A stretch of DNA of 64,000 nucleotides from Dactylis glomerata (GCA_007115705.1 QXEO01001040.1:420693-484692); one strand, 5' to 3'. Shown: positions 22,968 through 36,728, numbered from the stretch's first letter. Numbers and translations: made by a program. Notes: generated by a model from the letters alone, not told the origin.

Positions 22968-24698
22968 ATGCTCCCAAAATATTTTGACAAAGAATGTGTT
23001 AACCTCTTGATTAGAAAATCTTTTAAAGATTTATCTTACTCTATTCCTCCTCTACCTCAAAATATACCATGGACAACATACCAACATGAGACCAAAAAAA
23101 GGATGGATCAGAAAATCATGTACTCAATCTTTTCCAAGACATCAACATTCGACATCAACTACGATGGCTACCATCGACAGAGAGACAATTCTTCCAGCTG
23201 CCTAGAAATCTTCACACGAGAGTCACATATGTAGGATAAAGACTTCAAGATATAAATCAAGTGTGATTAGAAACGATGAAGACCTCAACAGCCTTGACCA
23301 AATAGGACTTATAGGAAATGCTCAATTGTTTGTATTGAGATACCCTTACCTCACGATTACTAAGTGTGCTTAGTACCTTGATTGTTTGAATGATTGATTT
23401 ATTTTAAGATGTGTTGCTCATACGCCATCCGGTAACATGTAGCAGCCATCCCGACAACTTGTTTCTTCAAAAATGTTTTTGACTTGCTGGCCCAAAATTA
23501 AACTCTGAACCATACCAATCCCACGTAAGAAACCTTTTGAAAGATGTTCCCTCTCATCTACTGCAGGACTTGACCCCTCTGATGCACCCCATGCTCTCAA
23601 ATCCACCATTTAAGTTATGTACGAACAAAGGTAAGGCCAGCTCAGAGTTCGAGTTTCACCTCAATAGAATTGCCCAAGAATACCAAAGGAGGTCCCACTT
23701 GAACCTAATTCTGAAGAAGAAGCAAGGAGTTTTTTGCACTCAACCCTTATGTTATGATTGTGGAGAAGCACTCCACGCTAAACATCCCAGCCCCAATAAA
23801 AGTATTCCCAACCTAGATCACCTCAATATGAGGGCTTGTAGCCATTGTGGAGAATAAGGTCATCAAGCCAGCCAATGTACTGGCAACTGTCCCAATTGCG
23901 ATGACGAGCATCCAACTGGAGAATGCCCTTCAAGAAACATCACGTGTTTCTTATGTGAGAGTAGTACTCATGTCCCATCCAATTGCTCCATAAATCACCT
24001 GGTGACAGCTATATCCAAGATCAAGCAAAACAGTTTTTAGCTAGCAGCTCAAGTGGTCAAGACTAGCAAAGAGCATGACATTCATAGAAAACAACAGAAA
24101 GCTCGTAACAAAAAGAAGCAAGAAAGAAGGATAAGGCATCAAGAAAATAAGCCTCCAGCACCCTCTGACCTATGCTATGACCTAAACCTACGATCTGGAC
24201 GAACCTTGTCAAAGGATACCAATCCCAAGCATGGCGACAAGACCAACCTCGTCTGTTGGAAGTGTGGAATCAAGGGGCACTACTCCAATGAGTGCCCAAC
24301 AAAGTTGAACGCTGCACCAGAACCTCCGGTCGCTCAAGATCCGATCATAACTAAAGAAAGTGTCAAACCCAGTTGCTCTGAGGATCCTACAAATGTTCTT
24401 TCATCTTCAGGAGGCAACCCTATCAACACCAACCTAGGCATGGTTTGAAACCGCGTCATTATTGAAGATAGTGTCAAAGGTCTCTATAGCCTCAACTTCC
24501 GCAGGGGAAGGAAGCAGCCTTGCAGAACACCAGGAAGTGACCTCGCCAACCCAAAGGCATGAAGAGAAGAAAAAGAGATCGATCATTGGGAATCAACCAC
24601 CAAGTACCCTGAAGTTTCTCTTAGCCATAAAGTTAGTAAGAACAGGTTGGATCAACATTGGAAGCAAATCAAAAAGAAGACGGGTCACTTTAGTTTAG
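22968..24698 (+). pseudogene. Decayed gag of B with several CCHC zinc knuckles
   Basis: Open segments lie at 22968-23234, 23537-23857, 24053-24448 and 24462-24698. The second and third are in the same frame, separated by stops near 23855 and 24037. Knuckle-like motifs, in order: CSHCGE-stop-GHQASQC (the stop lies inside the knuckle), CPNCDDEHPTGEC (one residue short), CFLCESSTHVPSNC and CWKCGIKGHYSNEC (both CX2CX4HX4C). A basic stretch (KKKQERRIRHQ) lies between the third and fourth. Zinc knuckles bind RNA in retroelement gag proteins; three or more in series is unusual for plant gag. No pol domain follows, as the polypurine tract is reached at 24977. The protein cannot be made intact. Confidence 0.65.
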
Positions 24699-24976
24699 TT
24701 CGAGTAGTCTTGTTTATCGCTTCATAAAACGAGAACGAGACTTATAATCTGCAAGACCCTTTTTAATAAAAGCCTATGGTTTAGACCCCAAATATGTTTT
24801 TTTTACAGTGTGATTATTTTTTGAAAGGGCTATGTGATTTGTGCAGATGTGTTTTGGCCCATCTAGCCTTACAACATTTTGGGTGTACCCAATCTTTCTA
24901 CCTTGAGAGGATCAATATCCACTCATCTATTTCAAGTCCCTCTCAATCTCAACATGTGAATCTCGGGACGAGATTC

Positions 24977-24990
24977 TTTTTAAGGGGAGA
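24977..24990 (+). other. Polypurine tract of B
   Basis: TTTTAAGGGGAGAA lies just before the 3' LTR start at 24995. Confidence 0.65.
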
Positions 24991-26113
24991 AGATTGTAAC
25001 AACCCAAATTTTTGGGAAATTGAAATAAGTGGAATTCATTCAAATACCAAATTTTGGAGCCAACAAAAACTTTTATTGTGAAATACACGCTTAGTTTCTT
25101 GTCTTTTAAACACTGCATTCTGTTCCCATGCTTCAAATAAGAATAATGGGAGAAAGTTTTAGAAATTGAAACCTTGGATCCAATCTTTCAAATCCTTCAA
25201 AAAGAAAATATTCTGAAAGAAGGTAAAACCTTATGTTAAGAATCCTAGCTTTTATTTTATTTTATTTTGAAATAAAAAGAACCACTTTTAAAAAAAACTA
25301 TCTCTTTTATTATGTTGATATTGCAAAAATAATTTGAGTTGATCATCAAAATATCAATACCTTAGGACTTTGTTCCAAAACTTATTGCAAAAATCTCTTC
25401 CAACCTCCTATGATTTCTTTAGCCAAGTTTTGAGATCAAGTAATTTTGGTTTATCAAATAGTTTACTAGATTTAAAAATTGTTTCCCACCTAGTAAATCT
25501 TGCATGAATACATGCTAAACCTTTTTAGCAAACTCATAAGTAAGTAAAGTCAACCCAACCAAAATAAAAGGGAAGAAAACAGAAAGAATCAACAAATATC
25601 CCAAAACCCTAAAAAGAAAAGAGGAAAAAAGTGATCTTCAAAATATTATTGATTAGCCTCTTCCCTCCCTCTCTTAAGAATATTTTGAACTAGACCTAGA
25701 TGGTTCTTTGCAAGTCATCCAAGATCAAACTTTGGTTATGCTTGACCTGTTCTACATTTTCCAAAATACCTCTCCTAACACCATTCAAAACCTGTCCAAA
25801 TATTGAATCTGAAACATAGGACACCCCAATTTCAAAATAGCCCCCAAGCAAAACACCACCTCTTGATCTAACAAAAATAGTTTTAGCATCTCTATCCAAT
25901 ATAATGACCAACCCAATTGGAAAATTTCAAAAATTCGAATTTCAAATTCTTGCGGGCATTTCATCGAACACCTTCACTATGGAATATCCGAAGTCAATGT
26001 TTCAGAGGAGATGGCCGGGCCAGCTGCCCTGGGAGGGCACCGGCCTGGCCCAGCCTGCCCAGCGCCGCACCTCTCCATCCCTTTCTGCCCCGCTTGCTCT
26101 CTCTGGCCCCGAC

Positions 26114-27748
26114 TGATACGTCTCAAACGTATCTACAATTTTTTATGCTCCATGCTTGTTTACACACCATTTGCTTTGTGTTTTGTTATACTTCATAGCA
26201 TTTTTATGCATTTTTTGGAACTAACCTATTAACGAGATGCCACAGTGCCAGTTCCCTGTTTTCTACTATTTTTGTGTTTCAGAAAAGCTACACAGGAAAT
26301 ATTCTCCGAATTGGACGAAACAAAAGCCAAACCTTCTATTTTTACCGAAGCTTCATGAAGACCGAAGATGAGACGGCGGGGGGCCAGGAGCCAGCCACAC
26401 CCTAGGGTGGCGTAGTCTACCCCTGGCCCGCGCCACCAGGGGGTGAGGCCAGCTGGCCCACCTCCTGACGCTGCCCTTTCGCCTATAAATTCCCCTCAAT
26501 GGGAAAAACCTAAAAGACGGATCACTTTTCCTCAAAACATACTGTAAGCCGCCGCCATCATCGTCGCGAGATCGGGAGGATCCAGGAGCTCTTCCTGGCA
26601 CCCTGCCAGAGAGGGGAATCCATGCCGAAGGCCTTCTCCACCACCATGGTTGCTTCCGGAGTGATGTGTGAGTAGTCTACCTTGGACTACGGGTCCATAG
26701 CAGTAGCTAGATGGTTGTCTCCTCCATCATGTGCTCCATGTTTAGATCTTGTGAGCTGCCCTACATGATCAAGATCATCTTTATGTAATTCTACATGTTG
26801 TGTTTGTTGGGATCCGATGAGTATTGGTACTATGTTAAGTTGATGTGCTGAATTATATATCTTTATGTTATCTCTATGTTATTTATGATCTTGCATGCTC
26901 TCCGTTGCTAGTAGATATCTTGGCCAAGTAGATGCTAGTGACTCCAAGAGGGAGTATTTATGCTCGATAGTTGGGTTCATGCCTCTAGTAATCTGGGGGA
27001 GTGACAGAAACCTCTAAGGTTGTAGATGTGCTGTTGTCACTAGGGAGAAAACAACATTCTTGTGTCCAAGGACATTTGCTTTGTTTACTTTACACACTTT
27101 GTTTAATGCAATTATCCATTGTTCGCAACTTAATACCCAATATTTGCTCGGACGACATTCAGAGGGTGGATTATTAGTCATAGATGCAGTTGGATTACGG
27201 TCTATGTATTTTGTCGTAATGCCCAGAGTGAATCTTATAGTGATCCTCATGACATATGTACGTTATCTTTACTCTATCAATTGCCCAACTGTAATTTGTT
27301 TACCCAGCATGTTGTTATTTATCTTATGGAGAGACACCACTAGTGAACTATGGATCCCGGTCCAATTTCCTTTACATTGTTATACCATTTTACTTTTACT
27401 CGCACTATTTACTTTTACTCGCATACTATTACCTTTTACCACTCAATACGCTAAATCCTTTGTTTACAGCAAACCGGTGAGATTGACAACCTCATCATAA
27501 GTTGGGGTAAAGTTCTTGATTGTGTTGTGTGCAGGTTCCACATTGCTGCTGGTGCAAAGCAAAGCCCTGGACGAGGTGCCTTATAAATTGTCCGGAGCTG
27601 TCGCGAAGCTAGCAGGCATCACCTTCTGAAGTTTGGCTTTCTCCTACTAGTTCGATAAACCTTGGTTTCACAACTGATGGAAGACTTGCTGCTGTGCTCA
27701 TCATACCTTCCTCTTGGGGTTCCCAACGGGTGTAATCTTATGCCATCA
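26114..27748 (+). repeat. 5' LTR of C
   Basis: 1635 bp, TGATACGTCTCAAACG...TATGCCATCA, with a TATAAAT box at 26484-26490. Confidence 0.88.
26484..26490 (+). promoter_or_regulatory. TATA box in the C 5' LTR
   Basis: TATAAAT preceded by TTCGCC, in the same context as the TATA boxes of the D and F LTRs. Confidence 0.6.
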
Positions 27749-27759
27749 AGCAATTTTTC

Positions 27760-27777
27760 TGGCACTGTTGCCGGGAA
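27760..27777 (+). other. Primer-binding site of C (tRNA-Asp type, decayed)
   Basis: TGGCACTGTTGCCGGGAA matches the tRNA-Asp complement with a few mismatches, 11 bp after the LTR. Confidence 0.7.
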
Positions 27778-27938
27778 GAAAGGAGATTTCTGCAAGGGGA
27801 GTCTCTCACGCTCAACCTTTTACTTTGTTTTTTTTTTGCTTTATTTTACTTTTGCTTGCATCATTTTATCAAAAATACAAAAAAAACCAGTTCCTTTATA
27901 GTTGCTACTTTTACTTGCTTGCTTTTAGTTTTGCTAGA

Positions 27939-30002
27939 ATGGGTACTCCTGAGAACACCAAGTTGTGTGATTTTACTAGCACCAAAAACAATGATTTTAT
28001 CTGCACTCCTATTGCGCCACCTGCTCCTGAGGCAAATTTTTATGAGATCAAACCTGCTTTGTTAAATCTTGTTATGAAAGAGCAATTTTCTGGTGCCAGT
28101 TCTGATGATGCTGTAGCTCATCTCAACAATTTTGTTGAGCTATGTGAGATGCATAAGTATAAGGATGTAGATGGTAATATTATTAAGCTTAAGTTGTTTC
28201 CTTTCTCTTTAAGAGGAAGAGCAAAGGATTGGTTGCTATTTTTGCCTAGAAATAGTATTGATTCTTGGGATAAGTGTAAGGTTGCTTTTATTGGAAAATA
28301 CTATCCTCCTGCTAAGATTATAGCTTTGCATAGTGATATTATAAAGTTTATACAGTTTGATAATGAACATGTTGCTCAAGCTTGGGAAAGAATGAAATCT
28401 ATGATAAAGAATTGTCCCACTCATGGACTGACTACTTGGATGATTGTCTAAACCTTTTATGCAGCACTGAATTTTTCTTCAAGAAATCTATTGGATTCAG
28501 CTGCTAGAGGCACTTTTATGTCCCTTACCTTGGGCGCCGCAACAAAGCTTCTTGACAACATGATGGTAAATTATTATGAGTGGCACACTGAGAGAGCTCC
28601 ACAAGGTAAGAAGGTAAATTCTGTTGAGGAAACCTCTTACTTGAGTGATAAGATTGATGCTATTATGCTTATGCTTTCTAATGATAGAGCTCATGTTGAT
28701 CCTAATAATGTTCCTTTGGCCTCTTTGGTTGCTCAAGAAGAGCATGTTGATGTAAACTTCATTAAAAATAATAATTTCAACAACAGTGCTTATAAGAACA
28801 ATTTTGCTAGCAACAATTATTGGCCGTATCCTTCTACCAATGGTAATGGTTATGGTAACTCTTATGGTAATTCCTCCAACAACACTAGGGGCGCGCCCGC
28901 CGATCTTGAGGTAATGCTCAAGGACTTCATCAGTAAGCAAACTGCTTTCAACAAGTCTGATGAGGAAAAGTTGGGTAAAATTGATATTCTTGATTCTAAA
29001 GTTGATAGCCTTGCTCTTGATGTTGAACTTCTGAAACTAAAAGTGTTGCCTAATGATGTGAAAGAAATCAATACTTTTGCCGCTACTAATGCCATCCAAG
29101 TTAGAATTGATGAAAATGTTAGGATGTTAGCATAATTACATGCCAGGTGGGAAAGAGAAGATGAAATGGCAAGAAAGATGAAGGTATGTACTATTACCAC
29201 CTCTAATGATGTTGTTCCAAATTCTAGCAATCCTCTTACTTTGATTGGTGTAGAGAAATCTCCTACTCCTTGTGCGAAAAAGCCCAAAACTGCAAAAACT
29301 TTTTCTCAAAAGAGTGCTGAAATTTTTCGGAGTATGGGAGATGATAGCTCTATTTCTTTTAATGATTTTGATGTTGATGGCTGCAATATATCTGAAGTTA
29401 TTTTTTTCTTGCAAAAGCTTGCTTTGAGTCCTAATGCTAGTTCTTTGAATATTGCTTTTACAAATCATATTACTAATGCTCTCATGAACATTAGGGAGGA
29501 AAAGTTGAAACAAAAAGCTTCTATTCCCAAGAAGTTAGAAGATGGTTGGGAGCCCATCATTGATATGCATGTTAATAGTTTTGGTTGCCATGCTTTATGT
29601 GATCTAGGTGCTAGTATTTCTATTATGCCTAGAAAGATTTATGACATGCTTGGTTTACCACCGCTTGAAAAGTGTTATTTTGATGTTCCTCTTGCTGATG
29701 TTGCTAAGAAGAAACCTTTGGGAAGGATTAATGATGTTCTTATTATGGTTAACAATAACCTTGTTCCCGTTGATTTTCTTGCCATGGATGTTGAATGCAA
29801 TGCTTCATGTCCTATTATTTTGGGAAGACCTTTTCTTCGAACTGTGGGTGCCATCATTGATATGAAGGAAGGCACTATTAAATATCAATTCCCACTCAAG
29901 AAAGGTATGGAACACTTCCCTAGAAATAGGAAGAAATTACTTTTTGACTCTATTCTTAGAGAAAATTATGAACTTGATGCTTCATCGCTTGATATTACTT
30001 GA
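27939..30002 (+). pseudogene. Gag-protease of C with two in-frame stops
   Basis: One continuous frame from the ATG at 27939 (MGTPENTKLC) to TGA at 30000-30002, 688 codons, interrupted by TAA at 28449-28451 (codon 171; CAA in D) and TAA at 29133-29135 (codon 399; GAA in D). The capsid-like gag region spans about residues 40-190 (LKLFPFSLRGRAKDWL), then an Asn-rich segment, a coiled-coil-like segment and a retropepsin-like aspartic protease with DLGAS and ILGRPFLRTVGAIID. It is a homologue of the intact frame in D. Pol is absent. Both lesions are simple substitutions, consistent with decay after insertion. Confidence 0.85.
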
Positions 30003-32915
30003 TTTCCACTTTCTGCGCCTAGCTCAAAGGCGTGAAAGAAAAGCACTCTTGGGAGATAACCCAATGTTTTCCTTTCAGTACTTTTTCTTTTTGAGTCTTG
30101 GAAGTTATTACTACTGTAATGACCTCTCCTTATCCTTTTAATTTCGTTGTTGTGACAAGAAGAACCTCTAATTTGAGGGAGATAAGATTTGGGAAAGTTG
30201 CTGTCCTGAAACAGATTTCGGTGCTGCACCGTAAAAATTCGTGAAAATTCTCAGAATATCTTTTTGATCTGCGATTTCTTGTGCATATGTCCCAGGTTAT
30301 ATCCAAACTTTCATTAGTTTTGCACTTTTCGATTTGAGCAACAGAAGGTCTCGAAAAAATTGACCTTTGTCAGCTGTTCTGTTTTGACAGATTTCTGCTA
30401 CTATTTGTGTTTGCCTCTCGATCGCTTTCTTTTTTAGTTCTTTTGATCACGGAACTTTTGAGGAAGTTGCTACAGCAGTATATGCTTTATATGTGATGTT
30501 TTTGAGTTGAAACGTGAACCAAAAGGGTTGATTTACTATTATGTTTATGCTAACGTTGCTAATAGAATTATGTGAAGTTTTGTATGAAGGAAGTTTTCAA
30601 GTGTAGGGAATGGAGAGTGATGAGATTAGATGAAGAATGGACAAAAGCTCAAGCTTGGGGATGCCCATGTCACCCCAAGAAATATCCAAGAGGTACAAGC
30701 ATCAAAGCTTGGGGATGCCCCCGAGGCACCCCTTCTTCATCGGCAAAAATTAGGTCACCTTTCAACACACTATATTTTTATTGCTTCATGCACTATGCGT
30801 TTTTCTTGGAGCGTCTTTACTTTTGCTTTAAATTTTCTTTTATTTTGTTTGCTGCAATAAATGGTTGGACCCCAACAAATTTCTTTTGGAGGAGACGCAC
30901 TCCGTTTTTCATTTGCCAAGAACACTCTAGTTTTCACTCTTATCGTTCAATGAGTGTTCTCTTTTTCTAGAACTGTGTTTAGCTTTTGTTTTTTGTCTTG
31001 ATTTTTATTCAGATCTTGTTATATCTTTGCATAAAGGTATATTTAGACCTCTGGTCTATGTTGGTTTTCATCAAAAGAGTTGTCTCAAAAAGGTTTGAAT
31101 GATGTTGAAAAAGAGAAAAAGTTTCATGCAAAAAAGTGGTACACAAAGGAGCTTGTTTAGACTGTGGCTTAGACTTTTGCATGCCATGCTTGATGTCGTT
31201 TTGATAGTATGCTTAGTGATTTTTCTGTAGCATTACTTGTCTCAAATGACTGAGATTGCTTAATGAGCTTTTGAAAAAATCATGCGTTGTTTTTATTATA
31301 TGGAAGCATTAATTTGGTTTTCTCCTTGATGTTTTATTTGGGTTGACTTGGCGCATGCTTAAAACATGTTTGACTCTTATAAAGTCACCATAAGCCTCTA
31401 TGATCATTTGGTTTTTGACTTGTGATGCCATTTTATGCTTCTTTTAATGATGTTTTATCGCTATACATGATTATGGCCGTTATTGCTCTCTTAGTTGGTC
31501 GCTCCCAGACTTCTGCTAGCCTTCATTTTGTACTGAGTATGAGCTCTACTCGTGCATCCAACTCCCAAAAAGCAAGTTATTCCAATGTGTCCACCATACA
31601 TACCTATTAGCAATTTGCTATTCCAAAGTACATTTGACTTGCTTTTATCTATCCTTCAAATTAAACTCTTTTTGGTGTTATGTGAAAATTAGTCAGTAAA
31701 GCTCTCACGAACCTGATGGCACACTTTACTTTTCTCGCTTTTAAAATTTTGACATTGTGGCTCTCTTATGTTGATGTTATGCTTGCAAGTTGTAAGTTGG
31801 AAATTAGCCAAACCATGCCGTCATGGGGCAAGCTTTCAACATTGCACTTTCTCTCATTTGAGTTGATATCGTGATCTTTTGTTTATGGATACTCGCGATG
31901 TGAAATAAGTTGGGATCTTGCGAGATCATGGAGTTTGTATATGTGTTAGAGAAACGCCTGGGCCGCTAATCTAAGCCATGCCTCATTCATGGTGGAAATT
32001 TACAGCATGCCATAGTGGACATTCGACAACGCATCTCACAATAAAAAGCTATACCAATGGTAAATAAAAGAGATGCCGAGGTGTTCATTGTCTGTTTGTC
32101 TTGTTATTTTGATGTGGGCTTGTTCCATGTCATCGGGCAGGAGGTACCCCGTTGGCGGTTCTCGATGATACGTGTATACTTACAATGACAAGAGCTTGCT
32201 TGGGACCTAAGTCGAGTAGCATGAGGTTTGGGTATTCGTACTTCACGGGACACAAGGTTTCAACTTATGATTTGTTAAGCATATGCTTCGTAATTATACT
32301 CGCATTAACTTTAACCATTCAAGATGCCTATGATGGGGGCAATGAGAGCTCAAAGCTAGTAAGTACCATAATTTTTGAAGTTTTATAAAACTTGCAATCC
32401 CTACTTCCCTCTGTGAAGGGCCTTTCTTTTACTTTTATGTTGAGTCTCCGCCTTCTACCTTTATGCACCGTCTAAGAGAGCATAGTTACCATTCTGAGTT
32501 TAATGTGCATAGTCCCAAAGTTTATCATTGATTGATTCATGATTATAGTTTTGCTTGTTCTTAAATTATTTGTATCTAGTCGCCCTCTTAAACTTGAAGG
32601 TGTCCTATGCATTTATGTTTTGCTATTTCATGAAGGACAAGCTGAAAACCACTTGATATGTTTTTCCATATGATTTGAATACACGTTTGACTTTCATTGT
32701 TTCATTATTCATGATCTTTCGTTTGTGTTTCTTTTCATGTTATAACATGGTTGCTAAGTTTTTATTGTCAAGATTATGTCTCTTATGCCCATGTTTTAAG
32801 TTCTTTGATCCCAGCACTCAATGTTTTACATCGTTGATCAAGATTATGATGGTGCATGTCACCTCAAAAATTATTCCTTTGTTATCACTTACCTACTCGA
32901 GGACGAACAGGAGTT
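30003..32915 (+). other. Conserved 3' non-coding region of C
   Basis: No credible gene. It aligns with the same region of D. Internal polypurine motif copies lie at 30651-30664 and 30705-30718. Confidence 0.75.
30651..30718 (+). repeat. Paired internal copies of the polypurine motif (C)
   Basis: Two AAGCTTGGGGATGC copies begin 54 bp apart and are identical to the terminal tract at 32916-32929. Confidence 0.6.
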
Positions 32916-32929
32916 AAGCTTGGGGATGC
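32916..32929 (+). other. Polypurine tract of C
   Basis: AAGCTTGGGGATGC, one base before the 3' LTR. Confidence 0.75.
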
Positions 32930-32930
32930 T

Positions 32931-34563
32931 TGATACATCTCAAACGTATCTATAATTTTTGATGCTCCATGCTTGTTTATACACCATTTGCTTTGTGTTT
33001 TGTTACACTTTGTGGCATTTTTATGCATTTTCTGGAACTAACCTATTAACGAGATGCCGCAGTGCCAGTTCCTATTTTTTTGCTATTTTTGTGTTTCAGA
33101 AAAGCTACACTGGAAATATTCTCAGAATTGGATGAAACAAAAGCCAAACCTTCTATTTTTACCGAAGTTTCGCGAAGACCAAAGATGAGACGGAGGGGGC
33201 CAGGAGCCAGCCACACCCTAGGGTTGCGCAGCCTACCCCTAGCCCGCCCTACCAGGGGTGAGGCCAGCTGGCCCACCTCCTGACGCTGCCCTTTCGCCTA
33301 TAAATTCCTCTTGATGGGAAAAACCTAAAGGACGGATCGCTTTTCCTCGAAACATACTGCAAGCCGCCGCCGTCATCGTCGCGAGATTGGGGGGATCTAG
33401 GAGCTCTTCCTGGCACCCTGCCGGAGAGGGGAATCCCTACCGGAGGCCTTCTCCACCACCATGGTCGCCTCAGGAGTGATGTGTGAGTAGTCTACCTTGG
33501 ACTACGGGTTCATAGCAGCAGCTAGATGGTTGTCTCCTCCACCATGTGCTTCATGTTTAGATCTTGTGAGCTGCCCTACATGATCAAGATCATCTTTATG
33601 TAATTCTACATGTTGTGTTTGTTGGGATCCGATGAGTATTGGTACTATGTTAAGTTGATGTGCTGAATTATATATCTTTATGTTATCTCTATGTTATTTA
33701 TGATCTTGCATGCTCTCCGTTGCTAGTAGATATCTTGGCCAAGTAGATGCTAGTGACTCCAAGAGGGAGTATTTATGCTCGATTGTTGGGTTCATGCCTC
33801 TAGTAATCTGGGGGAGTGACAGAAACCTCTAAGGTTGTAGATGTGCTGTTGCCACTAGGGAGAAAACAACATTCTTGTGTCCAAGGATATTTGCTTTGTT
33901 TACTTTATGCACTTTGCTTAATGCAATTATCCATTGTTCGCAACTTAATACCCAAGGTTTGCTCGGACGACATTCGGAGGGTGGATTATTAGTCATAGAT
34001 GCAGTTGGATTACGGTCTATGTATTTTGTCGTAATGTCTAGAGTGAATCTCATAGTGATCCTCATGACATATGTAATGTATCTTTACTCTATCAATTGCC
34101 CAACTGTAATTTGTTTACCCAGCATGTTGTTATTTATCTTATGGAGAGACACCACTAGTGAACTATGGACTCCGGTCCAATTTCCTTTACATTACTATAC
34201 CATTTCACTTTTACTCGCACTGTTTACTTTTACTTGCATACTATTACCTTTTACCACTCAATACGCTCAATCCTTTGTTTACAGCAAATCAGTGAGATTG
34301 ACAACCTCATCGTAAGTTGGGGCAAAGTTCTTGGTTGTGTTGTGTGCAGGTTCCGTGTTGCTGCTGGTGCAAAGCAAAGCCCTGGACGAGGCGCCTTATA
34401 AATTGTCCAGAGCTGTCGTGAAGCTTGCAGGCATCACCTTCTAAAGTTTGGCTTTCTCCTACTGGTTCGATAAACCTTAGTTTCACAACTGAGGGAAGAC
34501 TTGCTGCTGTGCTCATCATACCTTCCTCTTGGGGTTCCCAACGGGTGTAATCTTATGCCATCA
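32931..34563 (+). repeat. 3' LTR of C
   Basis: 1633 bp, TGATACATCTCAAACG...TATGCCATCA, aligning end to end with 26114-27748. Confidence 0.88.
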
Positions 34564-35046
34564 CCGACCACTGCGGAGAGACACGCTTGTCACCACTGCC
34601 ACCCTAGTGTGTCCCCCACTGCACCAGACCAAGCCGCCGCCCGCAGCTGCGCCAGCACACATCTGCAGCATGCCGTAGCCCTCCGCCGAAAGCCCCGACC
34701 GTCCCTCCCCTTCTTTAGCTAGCACAATCCGCGCCATGTCCGCCCCGGCCATCACCCCTGTGCTCAATCCCGAGCCTATAAAAGGCACCCAGAGCTCGCC
34801 AAGGGACTCACACCATTCACCTCTCCCTCCCAGACATCCTCTCCTTGTTTCCTTCTTACTCATTCGATCTCGCCGGCAACGCTCTCCCCGCAGTCCACCG
34901 CTCGGCCGCAGTTCTGCTCTGGACAACCAGGCCTCATCCCGCGAATCCGCTGGCCCTAGGAGATCAAGAAGACGATTCTCTGTCTCCTGGACATCATCTA
35001 GTCGGCCCCTTCTTCCTCGGTACCTCGCCATCACCGAGGAGCACCG
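34564..35046 (+). repeat. B 3' LTR segment between C and D
   Basis: Matches the 5' LTR of B from about 19429 to 19906, including the TATAAAAG box (34777-34784). It ends in CACCG (35042-35046), the left target-duplication copy of D. Confidence 0.85.
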
Positions 35047-36703
35047 TGATATGTCTCCAACGTATCTATAATTTTTGATGCTCCATGTCTGTTTTTACAC
35101 CATTTGCCTACTGTTTCGTTCACTTTGTGGCACTTTTATGCATTTTCCGGAACTAACCTACTAACAAGTCACCATAGTGCCAGTTCCCTGTTTTCTGCTA
35201 TTTTTGTGTTTCAGAAAAGCTACACAGGAAATATTCTCGGAATTGGACGAAACAAGTTCCTGAAGTCTTATTTTTCTCGGAAGCTTCCAGAGATCCGAAG
35301 AGGAGTAGGAGGGGGTCCATGAGGGCCCCACACACCAGGGCGGCGCGGCCCAGGCCCTGGTCGTGCCCCCTATGTGTGAGGGTGCCTCGGGCCACCTCTG
35401 ACGATGCCCCTTCGCCTATAAAGACCCCCCCGACGGAAAAAACCTAAGGACCCGATCACTTTTCCAGAACACATCGCGATCCGCCGCCGCCATCGACCCG
35501 AAGATCGGGAGGGTCCAGAAGCTCTTCCTGGCACCCTGCCGGAGAGGGGAACCACCACCGGAGGTCTTCTTTATCGCCATGCTTGCCTCCGGAGCGATGA
35601 GTGAGTAGTCTACCTTGGACTATGGGTCCATAGCAGTAGCTAGATGGTTGTCTCCTCCACCATGTGCTTCATGTTTAGATCTCATGAGCTGCCCTACATG
35701 ATTGAGATCACCGTTATGTAATTCTACATGTTTGGTTTGTTGGGATCCAATGAATATTGGTGTTATGATTGAGTTGCTATACTGAAATATATCTTATGTT
35801 ATCTCTATGTTGTTTATGATCTTGCATGCTCTCCGTTGTTAGTAGCTATCTTGGCCGAGTACTTGCTAGTGACTCCAAGAGGGGGTATTTATGCTCGATA
35901 GTGGGTTCATGCCTCTATTTAATCTGGGGGAGTGACAGAAACCTGTAAGGTTGTAGATGTGCTGTTGCTACTAGGGAGAAAACAACATTCATATGCTCGA
36001 GGGCATATGCTTTGTTTACATTACACACTTTGCTTAATGCAATTATCTGTTGTTCGCAACTTAATACTCATGGGGTGTTCGGATGATATCCCCGGGAGTG
36101 GATTATTAGTCATAGATGCAGTTGGATGGCGGTCTATGTATTTTGTTGTAATGCCCAGAGTAAATCGCATAGTGATCTTCTTAACATATCACGTTTATCT
36201 TTATTCTATCAATTGCCCAACTGTAATTTGTTTACCCAGCATGTGTTATTTATCTTATGGAGAGACACCACTAGTGAACTGTGGACCCCGGTCCTATTTC
36301 CATCATATTGCTATCACCTATTTACTTTACTCGCACTGTTTACTTTACTCGCATACTATTATCACTTTCCACTCGATACGCTCATACCCTTTGTTTCAAG
36401 CAAACCGGTGAGATTGACAACCTTATCGCAAGTTGGGAACAAAGTATTTGGTTGTGTTGTGTGCAGGTTCCACATTGTTGCTCGCAAAGCAAAGCTTGGA
36501 TGAGGCGCCACATATAAATTGTCTGAAGCTGTCGCTAAGCCAGTCCGCATCACCTTCAGTCATATTGTCTGCTCTTCTCCTGATCAACATACCTTGGTTT
36601 CTAACTGAGGGAAAACTTGCTGCTATATTCATCAAAACCTTCTCTTGGGGGTTTCCAACTGGCCGATCATTTAATTTCATACACCATCGACTTGGCCCCA
36701 TCA
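35047..36703 (+). repeat. 5' LTR of D
   Basis: 1657 bp ending CTTGGCCCCATCA. TATAAAG box at 35417-35423. Most differences from the 3' LTR near the start are C/T changes at CpG sites, typical of decay of methylated DNA. Confidence 0.88.
35417..35423 (+). promoter_or_regulatory. TATA box in the D 5' LTR
   Basis: TATAAAG in the context CTTCGCC-TATAAAG-ACCCCC, conserved in M1 and E. Confidence 0.6.
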
Positions 36704-36710
36704 AGTTTTC

Positions 36711-36728
36711 TGGCGCTGTTGCCAGGGA
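36711..36728 (+). other. Primer-binding site of D (tRNA-Asp type)
   Basis: TGGCGCTGTTGCCAGGGA, two mismatches to the tRNA-Asp complement, 7 bp after the LTR. Confidence 0.8.

Larger units (their letters stand above)
26114..34563 (+). mobile_element. Complete plus-strand LTR retrotransposon C (8450 bp)
   Basis: C is flanked by CCGAC (26109-26113 and 34564-34568) in the 3' LTR of B; the undisturbed site is near 19429-19433 in the 5' LTR. Order: LTR (26114-27748), tRNA-Asp-type primer site, gag-protease pseudogene, 2.9-kb non-coding region, polypurine tract, LTR (32931-34563). Its LTR differs in its middle third from those of M1 and D, so it is a separate subfamily. No reverse transcriptase or integrase is present. 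Confidence 0.9.
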
